Notes under the pieces: model-generated | Told to the model about the DNA's origin: nothing | What the model saw: only the letters and a program-made list of their open reading frames with translations | The model's database searches: none | DNA from: Companilactobacillus bobalius | Lineage (GTDB): Bacteria; Bacillota; Bacilli; Lactobacillales; Lactobacillaceae | Direction of reading: 5' to 3' | NCBI RefSeq assembly: GCF_009764355.1 | Contig: NZ_LNUA01000010.1 | Span: 9,406 to 73,405 of the forward strand | Length of the DNA: 64,000 nt | Position numbers and translations under genes: made by a program | Shown here: positions 24,494 to 33,084 of the stretch, piece after piece | Layout of the letters: each line of letters opens with the position of its first letter | Position numbering within the stretch: the stretch's first letter is position 1

Positions 24494-25897
24494 ATGAAAA
24501 ATGTCTTTAAGAAGGAATCCGTCGACACTTATATCAAGGCGGATTCGAGATTAACAAAGAGTTTAGGGGCAAGGGATCTCTTGTCACTTGGGATTGGAGC
24601 CGTAATCGGAACTGGTATTTTTATCTTACCAGGACATGAAGCGGCGTTACATGCCGGTCCAGCGGTGGCAATAGCATTCTTGATTGCTGCACTGGTCTCT
24701 GGCTTAGTCGGCATGGCTTATGCTGAATTTTCTTCGGCAATGCCTGTCGCAGGTTCGGCTTATTCATTTGGTTCCATTATTTACGGTGAAATAGTCGGCT
24801 GGATTCTAGGTTGGGCTTTGATTTTGGAATACTTCTTAACCGTTTCAGCGGAAGCAGTTGGTTTTGCTTCATATTTTAACAACAATATTTTGGGAGCTTT
24901 TGGAGTACATCTACCTAAGTTCTTATCGGCAGGTCCTCTGGAAGGTGGTGGAATCAATATTTCAGCCACATTGATCGTCTTATTGATTGCTATCATCATT
25001 TCCCACGGTGCCAGTCTTTCTAAGAAAGTTGAAAACGTTGCGGTTGTTATCAAAGTAGCGATTATCGTCCTCTTCGTTGTGGTCGGTTTCTTCTATATTA
25101 AGACTAGCAATTATGTGCCATTCTATCCTAAACAGTTCCATACTGAACCCTTTGGTTTAGGTGGAATCTCGACAGCTTGTGCTACAGTCTTCTTTGCTTT
25201 CGTTGGATTCGATGCTTTGGCAGCCAATTCAGCGGAGACCATTAATCCGAAAAAGGATATGGTTAAAGGAATTCTAGGAACAGTTATTGTCGCAGTAATC
25301 TTGTACGTTTCCTTCTCACTTGTTTTAACCGGAATCGTCAATTATAAGGACTTAAACGTTGATGATCCAGCCGCTTATGCGTTGAAAGTCGTACATCTCG
25401 ATACTTGGAATAAACTGATCACCATTGGCGCCTTAGTTGGTATCTTCACATCATTGTTGACGATGTTCTTTGGTGGATCTCGTCTAGTTTACGCTTTGGG
25501 CCGCGATGGATTGTTGCCTAAGAAAATGGGACAAGTCGACTTCAAATATTCAGTTCCAAAGAATGCCATTTTAGTAGCGACAGTAGTTCAAGCTTTCTTT
25601 GCCGGCTTGGTACCATTGACTGAATTAACATCATTGATCAATGCCGGAACCTTGTTGGCCTTCGTCTTTATTTCTTTCGGTATTATTCCGTTACGTCATC
25701 GTAAAGACATTCCTAATACAGGTTTCAAGATGCCTTGGTATCCATTCCTACCAATTTTTGCTGGAGTAGCTAGTTTATACTTCTTATTGATGTTGCCAGC
25801 TATTTCTAAAATCAGTGTTGGAATTTGGATCTTGATTGGAATCGTCGTTTACTTCACTTACAGTTTGAAACATTCAAAATTGCAAAATAAAAAATAG
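24494..25897 (+). CDS. APC family amino acid permease
   Basis: 467 aa, 12 or more membrane segments. The N-terminal substrate motif GIGAVIGTGIFILPG and a second APC region FFAFVGFDALAANSAETINP place it in the cationic amino acid transporter (CAT/YfnA) branch. AAGGAGAG precedes the ATG. The substrate (arginine, lysine, branched-chain or other) cannot be read from sequence. The stop codon lies in the arm of a terminator shared with the convergent terC gene. Confidence 0.88.
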   Translation: MKNVFKKESVDTYIKADSRLTKSLGARDLLSLGIGAVIGTGIFILPGHEAALHAGPAVAIAFLIAALVSGLVGMAYAEFSSAMPVAGSAYSFGSIIYGEIVGWILGWALILEYFLTVSAEAVGFASYFNNNILGAFGVHLPKFLSAGPLEGGGINISATLIVLLIAIIISHGASLSKKVENVAVVIKVAIIVLFVVVGFFYIKTSNYVPFYPKQFHTEPFGLGGISTACATVFFAFVGFDALAANSAETINPKKDMVKGILGTVIVAVILYVSFSLVLTGIVNYKDLNVDDPAAYALKVVHLDTWNKLITIGALVGIFTSLLTMFFGGSRLVYALGRDGLLPKKMGQVDFKYSVPKNAILVATVVQAFFAGLVPLTELTSLINAGTLLAFVFISFGIIPLRHRKDIPNTGFKMPWYPFLPIFAGVASLYFLLMLPAISKISVGIWILIGIVVYFTYSLKHSKLQNKK

Positions 25898-25920
25898 CTT
25901 CCTGACGGAGGCTATTTTTT
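25886..25920. terminator. Shared terminator containing both convergent stop codons
   Basis: AAAAAATAGC and GCTATTTTTT, with TCC/GGA inside, form one hairpin. The plus-strand TAG (25895-25897) and the minus-strand TAG (25912-25914) are symmetrically placed in its two arms. Confidence 0.8.
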
Positions 25921-26682
25921 CTTGCTCTTGGGAGCTTTATTGTTGTTGATTATATGAATAATTAGGGTAACGATGATGGCACCAACTAAAACACCTACGA
26001 AGACAAGATTAGGTATTTCGATGTCAATTGCTGGAATCGACAAGAATAATTTTACCGAAATGAACATGATCAAGAAGTAAGCCATACCGTTTAGTTCAGG
26101 AATCTTACTCATCAAGCCCATGATTAGTTCAGCGATACCTCTCATAGCTAAGATACCGATCATACCACCAATTAAGACGATAACCGGATTACTAGAAATA
26201 GCCAATGAGGCCAAAACAGAATCAATTGAGAAGACGATATCCATTAATTCAATTGAGATAACGACTTGCCAGAATCTGGAAATGTGAAGATGCTTTTCTA
26301 GAGCATTCTCTTTTTTAGGTTCAGTTGGAACCTCAACTTTTTTATTCTTACTGAAGAAAAAGTGATTTAAGAAGAGATAGAACAAGTAGGCGGCACCAAA
26401 GACTTTGATCCACCAGAAATTAATCAAGTAGACCCCGACACCGATAACTAAGAATCTAAAGATGTAAGCACCGAATAGTCCGTAAAATAGTGACTTTTCC
26501 TGTTCAACTTTGTTAGGTAGTGATTGTGTTTGAGCGGCCAAAACTACCGCGTTGTCGACTGACAACATACACTCCATGACTACCAATGATAAGATAACTA
26601 ACCAATCTTCCCCCGATTCAATAACAGTTGCCCAGTTATGAAGATCAAAGAATGGACCGTACATATTTATTAATGCATTCAA
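25912..26682 (-). CDS. TerC family integral membrane protein
   Basis: 256 aa, seven to nine membrane segments. It has the acidic TerC motifs MECMLSVDNAVVLA and ELMDIVFSIDSVLA. TerC relatives in Bacillus export manganese and help metallate secreted enzymes. It starts with TTG at 26682, supported by AAGGA 7 bases upstream; the next in-frame ATG has no RBS. It sits downstream of mntH on the same strand, so manganese import and export genes are neighbours. No yybP-ykoY riboswitch fits in the short leader. Confidence 0.85.
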   Translation of the reverse strand: MNALINMYGPFFDLHNWATVIESGEDWLVILSLVVMECMLSVDNAVVLAAQTQSLPNKVEQEKSLFYGLFGAYIFRFLVIGVGVYLINFWWIKVFGAAYLFYLFLNHFFFSKNKKVEVPTEPKKENALEKHLHISRFWQVVISIELMDIVFSIDSVLASLAISSNPVIVLIGGMIGILAMRGIAELIMGLMSKIPELNGMAYFLIMFISVKLFLSIPAIDIEIPNLVFVGVLVGAIIVTLIIHIINNNKAPKSKKK

Positions 26683-26719
26683 TCAGTATTCCTTGCTTTC
26701 TATTTGTATTGTTGGGTAA

Positions 26720-26749
26720 ATGATACCAGATTAGAGGATCGATTTACAA
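26720..26749 (-). promoter_or_regulatory. Promoter of the terC gene
   Basis: On the minus strand TTGTAA (26744-26749), 18 bp, TATCAT (26720-26725), with an extended-10 TG. Confidence 0.55.
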
Positions 26750-26765
26750 TTAAGGTTTGAAAAAG

Positions 26766-26789
26766 AAAATGGAAGTATACTTCCATTTT
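26766..26789 (-). terminator. Perfect 24-bp palindrome, second terminator of mntH or operator
   Basis: AAAATGGAAG-TATA-CTTCCATTTT is perfectly self-complementary and followed on the minus strand by TTTTCTTTTT-like sequence. It can fold as a 10-bp stem with a 4-base loop. An operator for terC is the alternative. Confidence 0.5.
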
Positions 26790-26808
26790 GATATAAGGAG
26801 TAAATAAA

Positions 26809-26843
26809 AAAAGCAGTTCCCTCATTTTCGAAGAAACTGCTCT
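26809..26843 (-). terminator. Terminator of mntH
   Basis: On the minus strand GAGCAGTTTC pairs with GAACTGCT around a loop, followed by seven Ts. Confidence 0.75.
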
Positions 26844-26850
26844 TTAACTT

Positions 26851-28215
26851 TTAAGCGGTTGGTACAAATGTTGTATAGATTAACCAAATATTCAAAATAG
26901 TTAGCACCACTGCAACAAAGTAACCTAGATATTCAATAAATTTATTATTGGCAAATTCACCCATAAGTTTCTTGTTACTGGAGAATCTGATCAATGGAAA
27001 AATTGAAAATGGTAAAGCGACACTCAAGAATACTTGTGACAATGTCAAAAGTGATTCGATCTTAGCTTCGTTACCATGGAAAATAATGGCAAACGAGATA
27101 ACTGGAATAATGGATAGAAGACGAGTAATAACACGTCTTGCCCATAGTTTCATCTTCATGTGGATGAAACCTTCCATAACAATTTGTCCGGAAAGTGTAC
27201 CAGTGATAGTTGAGTTTTGACCAGATGCCAATAGGGCAACGGCAAACAAAATACTTAGTACGGGACTAGCAACTGCACCAGCAACCTTTGGATTTTGAAG
27301 GGCGTTAAATAGATCAACGAAACGTCCCAAATCACTATTTGTACCATAGAACAATGCGGCACCAAGTAGTAATAGTAAAGTATTAACGACAAAGGCTAAT
27401 GTTAATTGGATATTTGAATCCCAAGTTGAAAATCTAACGGCTTGATGAACACTCTTTGGATCATCACGGTCATATTTTCTAGCTTGTGAAATAGATGAGT
27501 GCAAGTACAAATTATGAGGCATAACTGTTGCACCAACAATACCTAATGATAGATAAAGCATACTCTGATTTTGTAAAATTTTAGGTTCGGGGATGAATCC
27601 AACCATCATTTGACCAACATCTGGTTTAGCCAAAATAACTTCGTACAAGAAGACTAATAGAATAACCATAATAAGTGTGGCTACGATAGCTTCAATTTTT
27701 CTGAATCCTAGTTTCATCAAGACCAATAGTAATAGAACATCAAAAGCCGTGATGATAACACCCCATAATACCGGTATATTAAATAGCAATTTCAAGGCAA
27801 TCGCTGAACCGATAATTTCGGCGATATCGGTTGCCATGATAGCCAATTCGGTGATGATCCATAAACAGAATCCTCCGACTCGACTAGTTCGATCTCTCGT
27901 TAGTTGTGCCAAATCTCTTCCGGTCACGATACCTAGTTTAGCTGACATGTATTGTAGTAGCATCGCAATTAAACTAGAAATCAAGATAACGGATAGTAAT
28001 TTGTACTTAAATTGGGCACCACCGGCGATAGATGTTACCCAGTTACCGGGATCCATGTAACCCACGGCGACCAAAGCACCTGGTCCACTATATGCTAACA
28101 AGGTTTTAAAGAAACCTGCGTCTGTCGGAACATCAACGGTATCATTAATTTCTTCCAAGGAAGGACCGTTAGCGTAATGAATTAGGCTTTCGTGTTTTTT
28201 ATTTTTTTCACTCAA
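26851..28215 (-). CDS. mntH: Nramp-type manganese transporter
   Basis: 454 aa from TTG 28215, chosen because GGGGGAG lies 8 bases upstream; an ATG at 28254 has no RBS. Eleven membrane segments with the Nramp metal-site motif [11 protein letters not shown] in helix 1 and [11 protein letters not shown] in helix 6. It imports Mn(II), and perhaps Fe(II), with protons. Lactobacilli rely on manganese against oxidative stress. A DtxR/MntR-like box lies upstream. Two terminators separate it from terC. Confidence 0.9.
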   Translation of the reverse strand: MSEKNKKHESLIHYANGPSLEEINDTVDVPTDAGFFKTLLAYSGPGALVAVGYMDPGNWVTSIAGGAQFKYKLLSVILISSLIAMLLQYMSAKLGIVTGRDLAQLTRDRTSRVGGFCLWIITELAIMATDIAEIIGSAIALKLLFNIPVLWGVIITAFDVLLLLVLMKLGFRKIEAIVATLIMVILLVFLYEVILAKPDVGQMMVGFIPEPKILQNQSMLYLSLGIVGATVMPHNLYLHSSISQARKYDRDDPKSVHQAVRFSTWDSNIQLTLAFVVNTLLLLLGAALFYGTNSDLGRFVDLFNALQNPKVAGAVASPVLSILFAVALLASGQNSTITGTLSGQIVMEGFIHMKMKLWARRVITRLLSIIPVISFAIIFHGNEAKIESLLTLSQVFLSVALPFSIFPLIRFSSNKKLMGEFANNKFIEYLGYFVAVVLTILNIWLIYTTFVPTA

Positions 28216-28528
28216 GCTGTTCTCCCCCTTTTTATTCTCAACATATAATATCATGTTAGAGGTGTCTTTTAAACCCAGTAAACTTAATAATTAGGACAAC
28301 TTAACAAAATAATACTAAAAGCCGTGTTTTCTAGGGATAGATGGTGACATGGGATAATAATTTTGTGCCAATTATATTAATAATAAACAAATATTTATGT
28401 GTAAATGCATAATTTTACGTTTCTAATACGCAACTTCATGTATTTATCACATTGTTACGATACAATATAAGTGTAATGGAAATGGTAGGGAACAATATTT
28501 TAAATTTTTAGAAAAGGGATAAAGTCAA
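28216..28528. other. 313-bp divergent intergenic region
   Basis: Between mntH and a divergent membrane protein gene. Apart from a candidate metal-regulator box at 28291-28304 I see only AT-rich sequence. No open reading frame, repeat or strong hairpin stands out. Confidence 0.6.
28291..28304. promoter_or_regulatory. MntR/DtxR-like box upstream of mntH
   Basis: TTAGGACAACTTAA is a near palindrome similar to TTAGG-N4-CCTAA sites of manganese repressors, with one arm imperfect. The assignment is based on the neighbouring gene. Confidence 0.35.
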
Positions 28529-28996
28529 ATGAATGTAATTTTAATAATAGTTGATATCATCTTTTTCCTTGGTGCAGCCTTCAATGTGTATTGGCAGTCC
28601 CAAATTGAAATCAAGTCAATTTATAAGGTTTCATCGCTGATTTTTGCGGCTTTCATTGGGGCATGGCTACTTTTCTCACCAACAAATCAATTATCTTACA
28701 TCATCATGGTTGCTTTATTCATGTTACTTAACATTATGAATGGTGTTGGAGGAATTGGTTCGAAGAAAATCGTCATCAATGGATTCTATTCGGGCGTTTT
28801 GGATTACTCGCAGATCATTCACGTAACTTTGATACCAATCGAGTTGCAAGGTAGTAAACCAAAAGTAGCAGTTATTTTTAACACGAAGAGACCACAACAA
28901 GTGGAAATGAATTTTAATACGTCATATAAAGAGATTCAAAAATTCTTAGATAAAAAGTTATCCAATGAAGTTTCAGTTGAAGTTGGACAAATATAG
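28529..28996 (+). CDS. Membrane protein of unknown function
   Basis: 155 aa. Three N-terminal hydrophobic segments (about residues 3-20, 34-50 and 56-72), then a soluble C-terminal half with YSQIIHVTLIPIELQ and a lysine-rich end. The layout, membrane segments plus a PH-like beta-rich tail, resembles DUF5673-type proteins, but I do not recognise it firmly. AAAAGGG precedes the ATG. Monocistronic, divergent from mntH. Confidence 0.7.
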   Translation: MNVILIIVDIIFFLGAAFNVYWQSQIEIKSIYKVSSLIFAAFIGAWLLFSPTNQLSYIIMVALFMLLNIMNGVGGIGSKKIVINGFYSGVLDYSQIIHVTLIPIELQGSKPKVAVIFNTKRPQQVEMNFNTSYKEIQKFLDKKLSNEVSVEVGQI

Positions 28997-29003
28997 AAAT
29001 GGA

Positions 29004-29028
29004 AGAGACCTCGTTTGAGGTCTTTTTT
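29004..29028 (+). terminator. Terminator of the membrane protein gene
   Basis: AGAGACCTC-GTTT-GAGGTCTTTTTT, a compact stem with a T-run. Confidence 0.85.
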
Positions 29029-29040
29029 AGTTGGTAAATA

Positions 29041-29128
29041 TGTCGTCTTCCACAAAAAATCTGTGGGCCGCTGGAACGTAGCGGACGCGACTTGAAGCTA
29101 ATGATTTTTTGTTCCAGACTGGATTCTG
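29041..29128. repeat. Partial foldback repeat, copy C (internal deletion)
   Basis: The left half matches copies A and D (AAAAAATCTGTGGGCC, then GCTGGAACGT and GCGACTTGAAGCTAATGATTTT). It then jumps to the extreme right end (TTGTTCCAGACTGG). The right arms of P1, P2 and P3 and the whole of P4 are missing. The outer GTCT/AGAC pair (29045, 29116) is kept. It lies between convergent genes. Confidence 0.75.
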
Positions 29129-29144
29129 CTTCTAAATTTAGAAT

Positions 29145-29225
29145 TAAAAAACGACGTCTATTCAGGAATCTCAATTCACTTTAATTTTGTGGATTGATTA
29201 ATCTGAATGGACGTCGTTTATTTTA
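29145..29225. terminator. Long terminator hairpin, right of repeat C
   Basis: AAACGACGTCTATTCAG (29149-29165) pairs with CTGAATGGACGTCGTTT (29203-29219), one G-U pair, around a loop of about 37 bases. It serves the minus-strand immunity gene that ends at 29223. Confidence 0.75.
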
Positions 29226-29519
29226 ATAGCCGTATCTTATATTTGATAATTGAGTTAATTTTTGTAATTTAGATTGTTGTTCTTCTGTTAATGAGATTTT
29301 GTTCTTATGAAGTGCGTTAGAAATTGATATGTTCATCCTACTTAAGATGTAGGGAACGGCTGATTCTCTTTTTTCTAGTTCATCTTTGAATTCGATTAGT
29401 ACCTCTTGTAAAGGTTGTCTGTTGGCATCGGTATTTAAATTATTAAGTAAGTCATCGATGATAGCAATTGCTTCATCACCACGATCTTTGCCACCAGCAA
29501 ACCAAGTTAGTTTAGCCAT
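29223..29519 (-). CDS. Bacteriocin immunity protein, EntA-immunity type
   Basis: 98 aa from ATG 29519, preceded by a full AAGGAGGTGA; a GTG at 29531 would overlap the RBS. Helical, charged and without membrane segments: FAGGKDRGDEAIAIIDDLLN, QEVLIEFKDELEKRESAVPY, then ISISNALHKN. This is the four-helix pattern of class IIa immunity proteins, which bind the mannose PTS/bacteriocin complex from the cytoplasm (family knowledge). It is last in a three-gene minus-strand operon with a LytTR-type promoter. No cognate bacteriocin gene is visible. Confidence 0.75.
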   Translation of the reverse strand: MAKLTWFAGGKDRGDEAIAIIDDLLNNLNTDANRQPLQEVLIEFKDELEKRESAVPYILSRMNISISNALHKNKISLTEEQQSKLQKLTQLSNIRYGY

Positions 29520-29606
29520 TTGTTTTGTCACCTCCTTTATAAGAAAAATAGGGTTGTCGATATTATATTCAATAATTGATGTGAAAGGATATTACTGTAA
29601 ATATTC

Positions 29607-29813
29607 TTAGTTTTTTCGAAGATAGTTGTGAGGAAGGTGCTGGTATGGTAAATCGTATTTTCTGGCAATGCGGATTAACACGTATAAGATAGCTCCAAAC
29701 ATAATTAGTGTAAAGACGATATTGCCTGATTTTGAGACCATGGTTAAGGCATTTAGCTGTATAAATATCGGTAATAGTAAAAGGAGTATTAGTTGGATTA
29801 TTTTTTGCGGCAT
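29607..29813 (-). CDS. Small membrane protein in the immunity operon
   Basis: 68 aa with two hydrophobic segments (about residues 5-22 and 32-50) and a basic tail. GGGAG precedes the ATG. I do not recognise a family. Its position between another two-segment membrane protein and an immunity gene, downstream of a LytTR-type promoter, suggests a self-protection role like the small Pln/Blp accessory proteins. That is inference. Confidence 0.65.
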   Translation of the reverse strand: MPQKIIQLILLLLLPIFIQLNALTMVSKSGNIVFTLIMFGAILYVLIRIARKYDLPYQHLPHNYLRKN

Positions 29814-29840
29814 GATATCTCCCTGTGTTGTTAAGAAATT

Positions 29841-30038
29841 TTAGAGCCAATTAAAGAGTGAACCAAGTCCCAAGATGATAAAAATGATTGCGAGTATAAA
29901 TGAGAACCAAATTGCCATCGGTGAAAATGCTGATGTGGATTTGCCACCTGATGTTTTGAGAGTTTTGAAATAATTTATCGTTGCGAAAAACTGCCAGATA
30001 CCAATAATAATGAATAGTGTGCTAAATATGTTTTTCAT
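29841..30038 (-). CDS. Small two-segment membrane protein, first of the immunity operon
   Basis: 65 aa from ATG 30038, with GGGGTG 8 bases upstream; a GTG at 30047 overlaps that RBS. Hydrophobic segments at about residues 5-22 and 42-62 flank a polar loop with KTSGGKSTSAF. The GG there is internal and not followed by a bacteriocin-like peptide, so I do not read it as a leader. Its promoter carries 22-bp-period direct repeats. Function unknown, probably immunity-related. Confidence 0.65.
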   Translation of the reverse strand: MKNIFSTLFIIIGIWQFFATINYFKTLKTSGGKSTSAFSPMAIWFSFILAIIFIILGLGSLFNWL

Positions 30039-30078
30039 AATATTCACCCCGTATCATAATTGATTCTTTATACTGATA

Positions 30079-30141
30079 ATCTTAACAACTGTGTGATTAT
30101 TTAGAATTAAAATGTCTTGGATGGGGGGATTATATGTCTTG
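30079..30141 (-). promoter_or_regulatory. LytTR-type promoter of the minus-strand immunity operon
   Basis: On the minus strand two CAAGACAT boxes (30134-30141 and 30112-30119) are 22 bp apart. The -10 TAAGAT (30079-30084) follows after 25 bases. Two tandem boxes two helical turns apart are the binding pattern of AgrA/PlnC-like LytTR regulators. Confidence 0.6.
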
Positions 30142-30149
30142 AAAGTGGT

Positions 30150-30179
30150 AAAAATAAAAGGGCTCAAGCGTGATTGCCC
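30150..30179 (-). terminator. Terminator of the two-component operon
   Basis: GGGC/GCCC stem (30160-30163 with 30176-30179) followed on the minus strand by TTTTATTTTT. Confidence 0.6.
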
Positions 30180-30193
30180 GAATCCTTTTTTCT

Positions 30194-30949
30194 TTAAATA
30201 TTAGTGATGGATTGCAGTTTCTTTTTTAATTTAGTAGCTTTCCCCATAGAAAATTTTTTAGTGGTGCCATTCTTTAATAGAATTTGACGGGATGGAAAAT
30301 CAATCTGTCTGATGTTGATTGGATTGATAAGACAGGAACGACTAATTCTAAATAAGAAAGTGTATTTCTTTTCTAAATCATTGAGTTTGCCATAGAATTC
30401 GTATTGACCATTATCGGATATAAAAATTAATTGGTGAGGAATTTTGGACGATTCGATTGAATAAACTTCATTTTGATTAAAATTAAATATTTGTGTTCCA
30501 ATTTCAAAGACAAAGTTTTGCTGATGATATTCTAATGATTTTTTTATTAATTTTTCCACATAAGCAAGTGCGTCATAAATTTCGTCACGATAGGCTTCAA
30601 GGTCTTGTTGTTTCTCGATAAAACCAATGGCACCAACCTTTCGCTTGAGAGTTTCTGGTGCTAACTCCTCATGCGTAGTAGTAAAAATAATATTGGCTTC
30701 TACATCAAATTCTCGAATTCTTTTTGCCAAATCGATACCGTCAATTTTTGCTTGTAAGTCGATATCCAAAAAGTAAATTCCACGGTTAGGTTGGGATGTT
30801 CGTAAGTACTGAAGAATATCTCGAGGGCTTTGAGCGGTACGTTCAATTTCGAAGAAATTATTATGAAAGAGGAGATAGTTTTCAATCAGAGTATTGAGTT
30901 GTTTCAGCTCGATTGGATTATCTTCACAAATAATAATAGGATAACTCAT
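30194..30949 (-). CDS. LytTR family response regulator (AgrA/PlnC-like)
   Basis: 251 aa from ATG 30949, with GGAGGG upstream; the upstream in-frame codons lie inside the kinase gene. The receiver domain spans 1-125, with the acidic pair ED near residue 9-10 and the phospho-acceptor near Asp62 (YFLDIDL). The LytTR DNA-binding domain spans about 150-250. ATGA overlaps the kinase stop, so translation is coupled. The 21-22-bp repeats at the three immunity promoters are its expected targets. Confidence 0.9.
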   Translation of the reverse strand: MSYPIIICEDNPIELKQLNTLIENYLLFHNNFFEIERTAQSPRDILQYLRTSQPNRGIYFLDIDLQAKIDGIDLAKRIREFDVEANIIFTTTHEELAPETLKRKVGAIGFIEKQQDLEAYRDEIYDALAYVEKLIKKSLEYHQQNFVFEIGTQIFNFNQNEVYSIESSKIPHQLIFISDNGQYEFYGKLNDLEKKYTFLFRISRSCLINPINIRQIDFPSRQILLKNGTTKKFSMGKATKLKKKLQSITNI

Positions 30950-32259
30950 TTTTTCCCTCCTGATTTTGTAATGGTAAATTGCATGCTGAACCAATTATTG
31001 CGGGTATTGTAGGAAACCAAAAGGTTTTTATACTTCTTTTTAATATCTTGGATGTTAATCATACCAAGCCCGTCATGATTCTTCTTGGAAGAAAAGCCAT
31101 ATTGTTCAATTTTAGAAACGGAAATGTGTTTGACAATAGTGTTCTTAATCGAGATTTCTAATTGTCCATCAGTGTTAATCAGGATAATTTGGATCTTGCC
31201 ACTTGGTTGTTCTTTAACAGCTTCAATGGCATTATCAATACTAGCTCCCATTAGTCTTATGAGATCAAAAATATTAAGACGCACATTGTCGATATCACTT
31301 TTGCATTCAAAATAGCAGTCGATATTGTTAGATTTGATGGTTTTCAATTTACTGATCATAAGTGACTTAATATAGGGATTGGAGATGTATTCCAAATCTT
31401 TGAAGTCATCCATAGAAATGTTACTGAAGTATGTAGTCGAGTAACCCTCCAATTCTTTTAGTGAGCTTTTCAAGTCGTTGTTGTCATTGACGGTAGCAAT
31501 TTCGTTTAAACTATTAAGAATGTTTTTGTAATCATGCCGAAATTTATGCATTTCTTTTTGGTCACTATCGAGTTGTTTAGTATAATCGCTTAAATTATCT
31601 AATTGTTCAGACATCAATTTCTTTTCGTAAATCTCTTTTTGACGGACATTCTCATGAATGAAAATGAAGGCAATGGCGATTCCTTGGACAATCAGAAAAA
31701 TTAGAATACCTGTTGTTAAGTCTAAATAAGCTTTGAATTTTTGGATGAAATACATAAAGGCAAGTATGACCATAGAAGAATAGGTTAGAACTATGCTTAG
31801 GGATGGTGAACTGAAATTTTGAATGATACTATTCAACTTAAGCTTTTTAAAGATAAAAATGATTATTAGCAAAATAATAAGCTGAATCAAGAGCGTACCA
31901 GTTATTAATAATAAATCGTTTATTTTATAAACAAGATAGATTTTTGTAATAATAACGGAAGCAATTATTGAAGAAGTGAATTCGAATAGAAGTGCCAGCA
32001 ATATGGAATTTACCAGGTAATATTTGTTAGAATTTTTGTTTCTTAAAGAGAAGTAAATGACTACTAGAAGCACTAAATAGACGGTGTCGTTGACAAATAC
32101 GGCAATAAAAATGGCGGCAAAATAAAAGGCGGGAAGAAAGAGTATCTTTTTGTAAAGTGGAATTAATTTCATGTCATAAACAGAATTAAATGCTAAAAAA
32201 TAAAAGAGATATGATATAAACATATTTAAAATAAACAATCGAGTATCCACAGTAATCAA
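30946..32259 (-). CDS. Peptide-sensing histidine kinase (AgrC/PlnB-like, HPK10)
   Basis: 437 aa. Six or more membrane segments occupy the first 200 residues, followed by a coiled stretch and the HPK10 H-box KFRHDYKNIL (near residue 240). An N-box (IDNAIEAV) and a G-box (HDGLGMINI) complete the kinase core. It would sense a peptide at the membrane and phosphorylate the LytTR regulator. The start is TTG 32259 with GGGGGAG upstream. The usual partner, an inducing-peptide gene with a double-glycine leader, is not visible nearby. Confidence 0.88.
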   Translation of the reverse strand: MITVDTRLFILNMFISYLFYFLAFNSVYDMKLIPLYKKILFLPAFYFAAIFIAVFVNDTVYLVLLVVIYFSLRNKNSNKYYLVNSILLALLFEFTSSIIASVIITKIYLVYKINDLLLITGTLLIQLIILLIIIFIFKKLKLNSIIQNFSSPSLSIVLTYSSMVILAFMYFIQKFKAYLDLTTGILIFLIVQGIAIAFIFIHENVRQKEIYEKKLMSEQLDNLSDYTKQLDSDQKEMHKFRHDYKNILNSLNEIATVNDNNDLKSSLKELEGYSTTYFSNISMDDFKDLEYISNPYIKSLMISKLKTIKSNNIDCYFECKSDIDNVRLNIFDLIRLMGASIDNAIEAVKEQPSGKIQIILINTDGQLEISIKNTIVKHISVSKIEQYGFSSKKNHDGLGMINIQDIKKKYKNLLVSYNTRNNWFSMQFTITKSGGKK

Positions 32260-32342
32260 TGCTCATCACTCCCCCCCAGTGAAAAAAAGTATATTTATAT
32301 CGTAACAATGAAAAGAGAAGTTGACCAATAACAAATTTTTCA

Positions 32343-32407
32343 TTGAGGATGTTGATAACGGTATTTGAGGATGTTTTTCACAAAAAATCTGAAAACTGAA
32401 TTAAAAT
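32343..32407 (+). promoter_or_regulatory. LytTR-type promoter of the plus-strand immunity operon
   Basis: TTGAGGATGTT occurs at 32343-32353 and 32365-32375, a 22-bp period. The -10 TAAAAT (32402-32407) follows after 26 bases and there is no good -35. The geometry equals that of the minus-strand promoter at 30079-30141. The repeats also lie between this operon and the kinase gene. Confidence 0.65.
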
Positions 32408-32439
32408 TATTGTAAGAAGTGACCAAGAAAGGATTAATT

Positions 32440-32751
32440 ATGCCTGATAAAAATGAAAAAGAAGAAGAGATTTTATTGAGTGAGCTTTATGATTTTGTTT
32501 TGAATCCTAATATTTCTGACGACGAACGTAAGATTGGACTCATGGCTAAAGCTGATTTGGAAAAGGGAAGATATACTGTAGCTGTCCTCAACCAAATAAT
32601 TGTAAGTTTTCAACAGTTAGACTTAAAGAATAAAGGATTAACACCTGATGCTTCTCACTTTTATGATGTAGTAAATCCAATTTTGATCAAGATGAAACCT
32701 ATTGGAACTAACTTGGGATATATAGGTTTTAACAGTAGTTATTTAAGTTAA
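32440..32751 (+). CDS. Bacteriocin immunity protein
   Basis: 103 aa from ATG 32440, preceded by AAAGGA; a GTG at 32419 has no RBS. Helical and soluble: EEEILLSELYDFVLN, LDLKNKGLTPDASHFYD and an end GTNLGYIGFNSS. The NLGYG-type C-terminus is shared with the protein at 35545. It is first of three immunity-like genes behind a LytTR-type promoter. The cognate bacteriocin is unknown. Confidence 0.72.
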   Translation: MPDKNEKEEEILLSELYDFVLNPNISDDERKIGLMAKADLEKGRYTVAVLNQIIVSFQQLDLKNKGLTPDASHFYDVVNPILIKMKPIGTNLGYIGFNSSYLS

Positions 32752-32767
32752 GAATTGGGGGATATAA

Positions 32768-33061
32768 ATGTTAAAAAGTCGGGAATCGCAACTAAACTAT
32801 TTAATAACTTCATCATTGAACGATGAAGCTGTACAAAATAATGAAGAATTAACTGAAATTTTACGTAACGCACAATTCAAGTTAGGTAAAGGCGATGCTG
32901 AAAATATAGTGGCAACTAAATTGGAACATGCAATTAGTACTTATACATTTACGCATGGTTTAAAAGCGCCTAAATCAATTGTTGAACTATCAAAATTTTT
33001 GCAAAATGATGCTAACAAATATAAAGGATTTATGTCGATACTGACTTGGTTCGCTAACTAA
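32768..33061 (+). CDS. Bacteriocin immunity protein
   Basis: 97 aa, soluble and helical (NYLITSSLNDEAVQN, LTEILRNAQFKLGKGDAENI, IVELSKFLQNDANK). It has the size and charge pattern of EntA-type immunity proteins. TGGGGGA precedes the ATG. It is 16 bp after the previous gene and 23 bp before the next, so it is surely in the same transcript. Confidence 0.7.
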   Translation: MLKSRESQLNYLITSSLNDEAVQNNEELTEILRNAQFKLGKGDAENIVATKLEHAISTYTFTHGLKAPKSIVELSKFLQNDANKYKGFMSILTWFAN

Positions 33062-33084
33062 ATTACACACGGGGAGAGATGTCT

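Noticed and set aside
26683..26765. yybP-ykoY manganese riboswitch before terC
   Set aside because: The leader between the likely promoter and the start codon is only about 40 bases, and the conserved riboswitch loops are absent.
29841..30038. Double-glycine bacteriocin precursor in the 65-aa protein (SGGKST)
   Set aside because: The GG comes after a membrane segment rather than a short charged leader, and a second membrane segment follows. No typical mature peptide is present.
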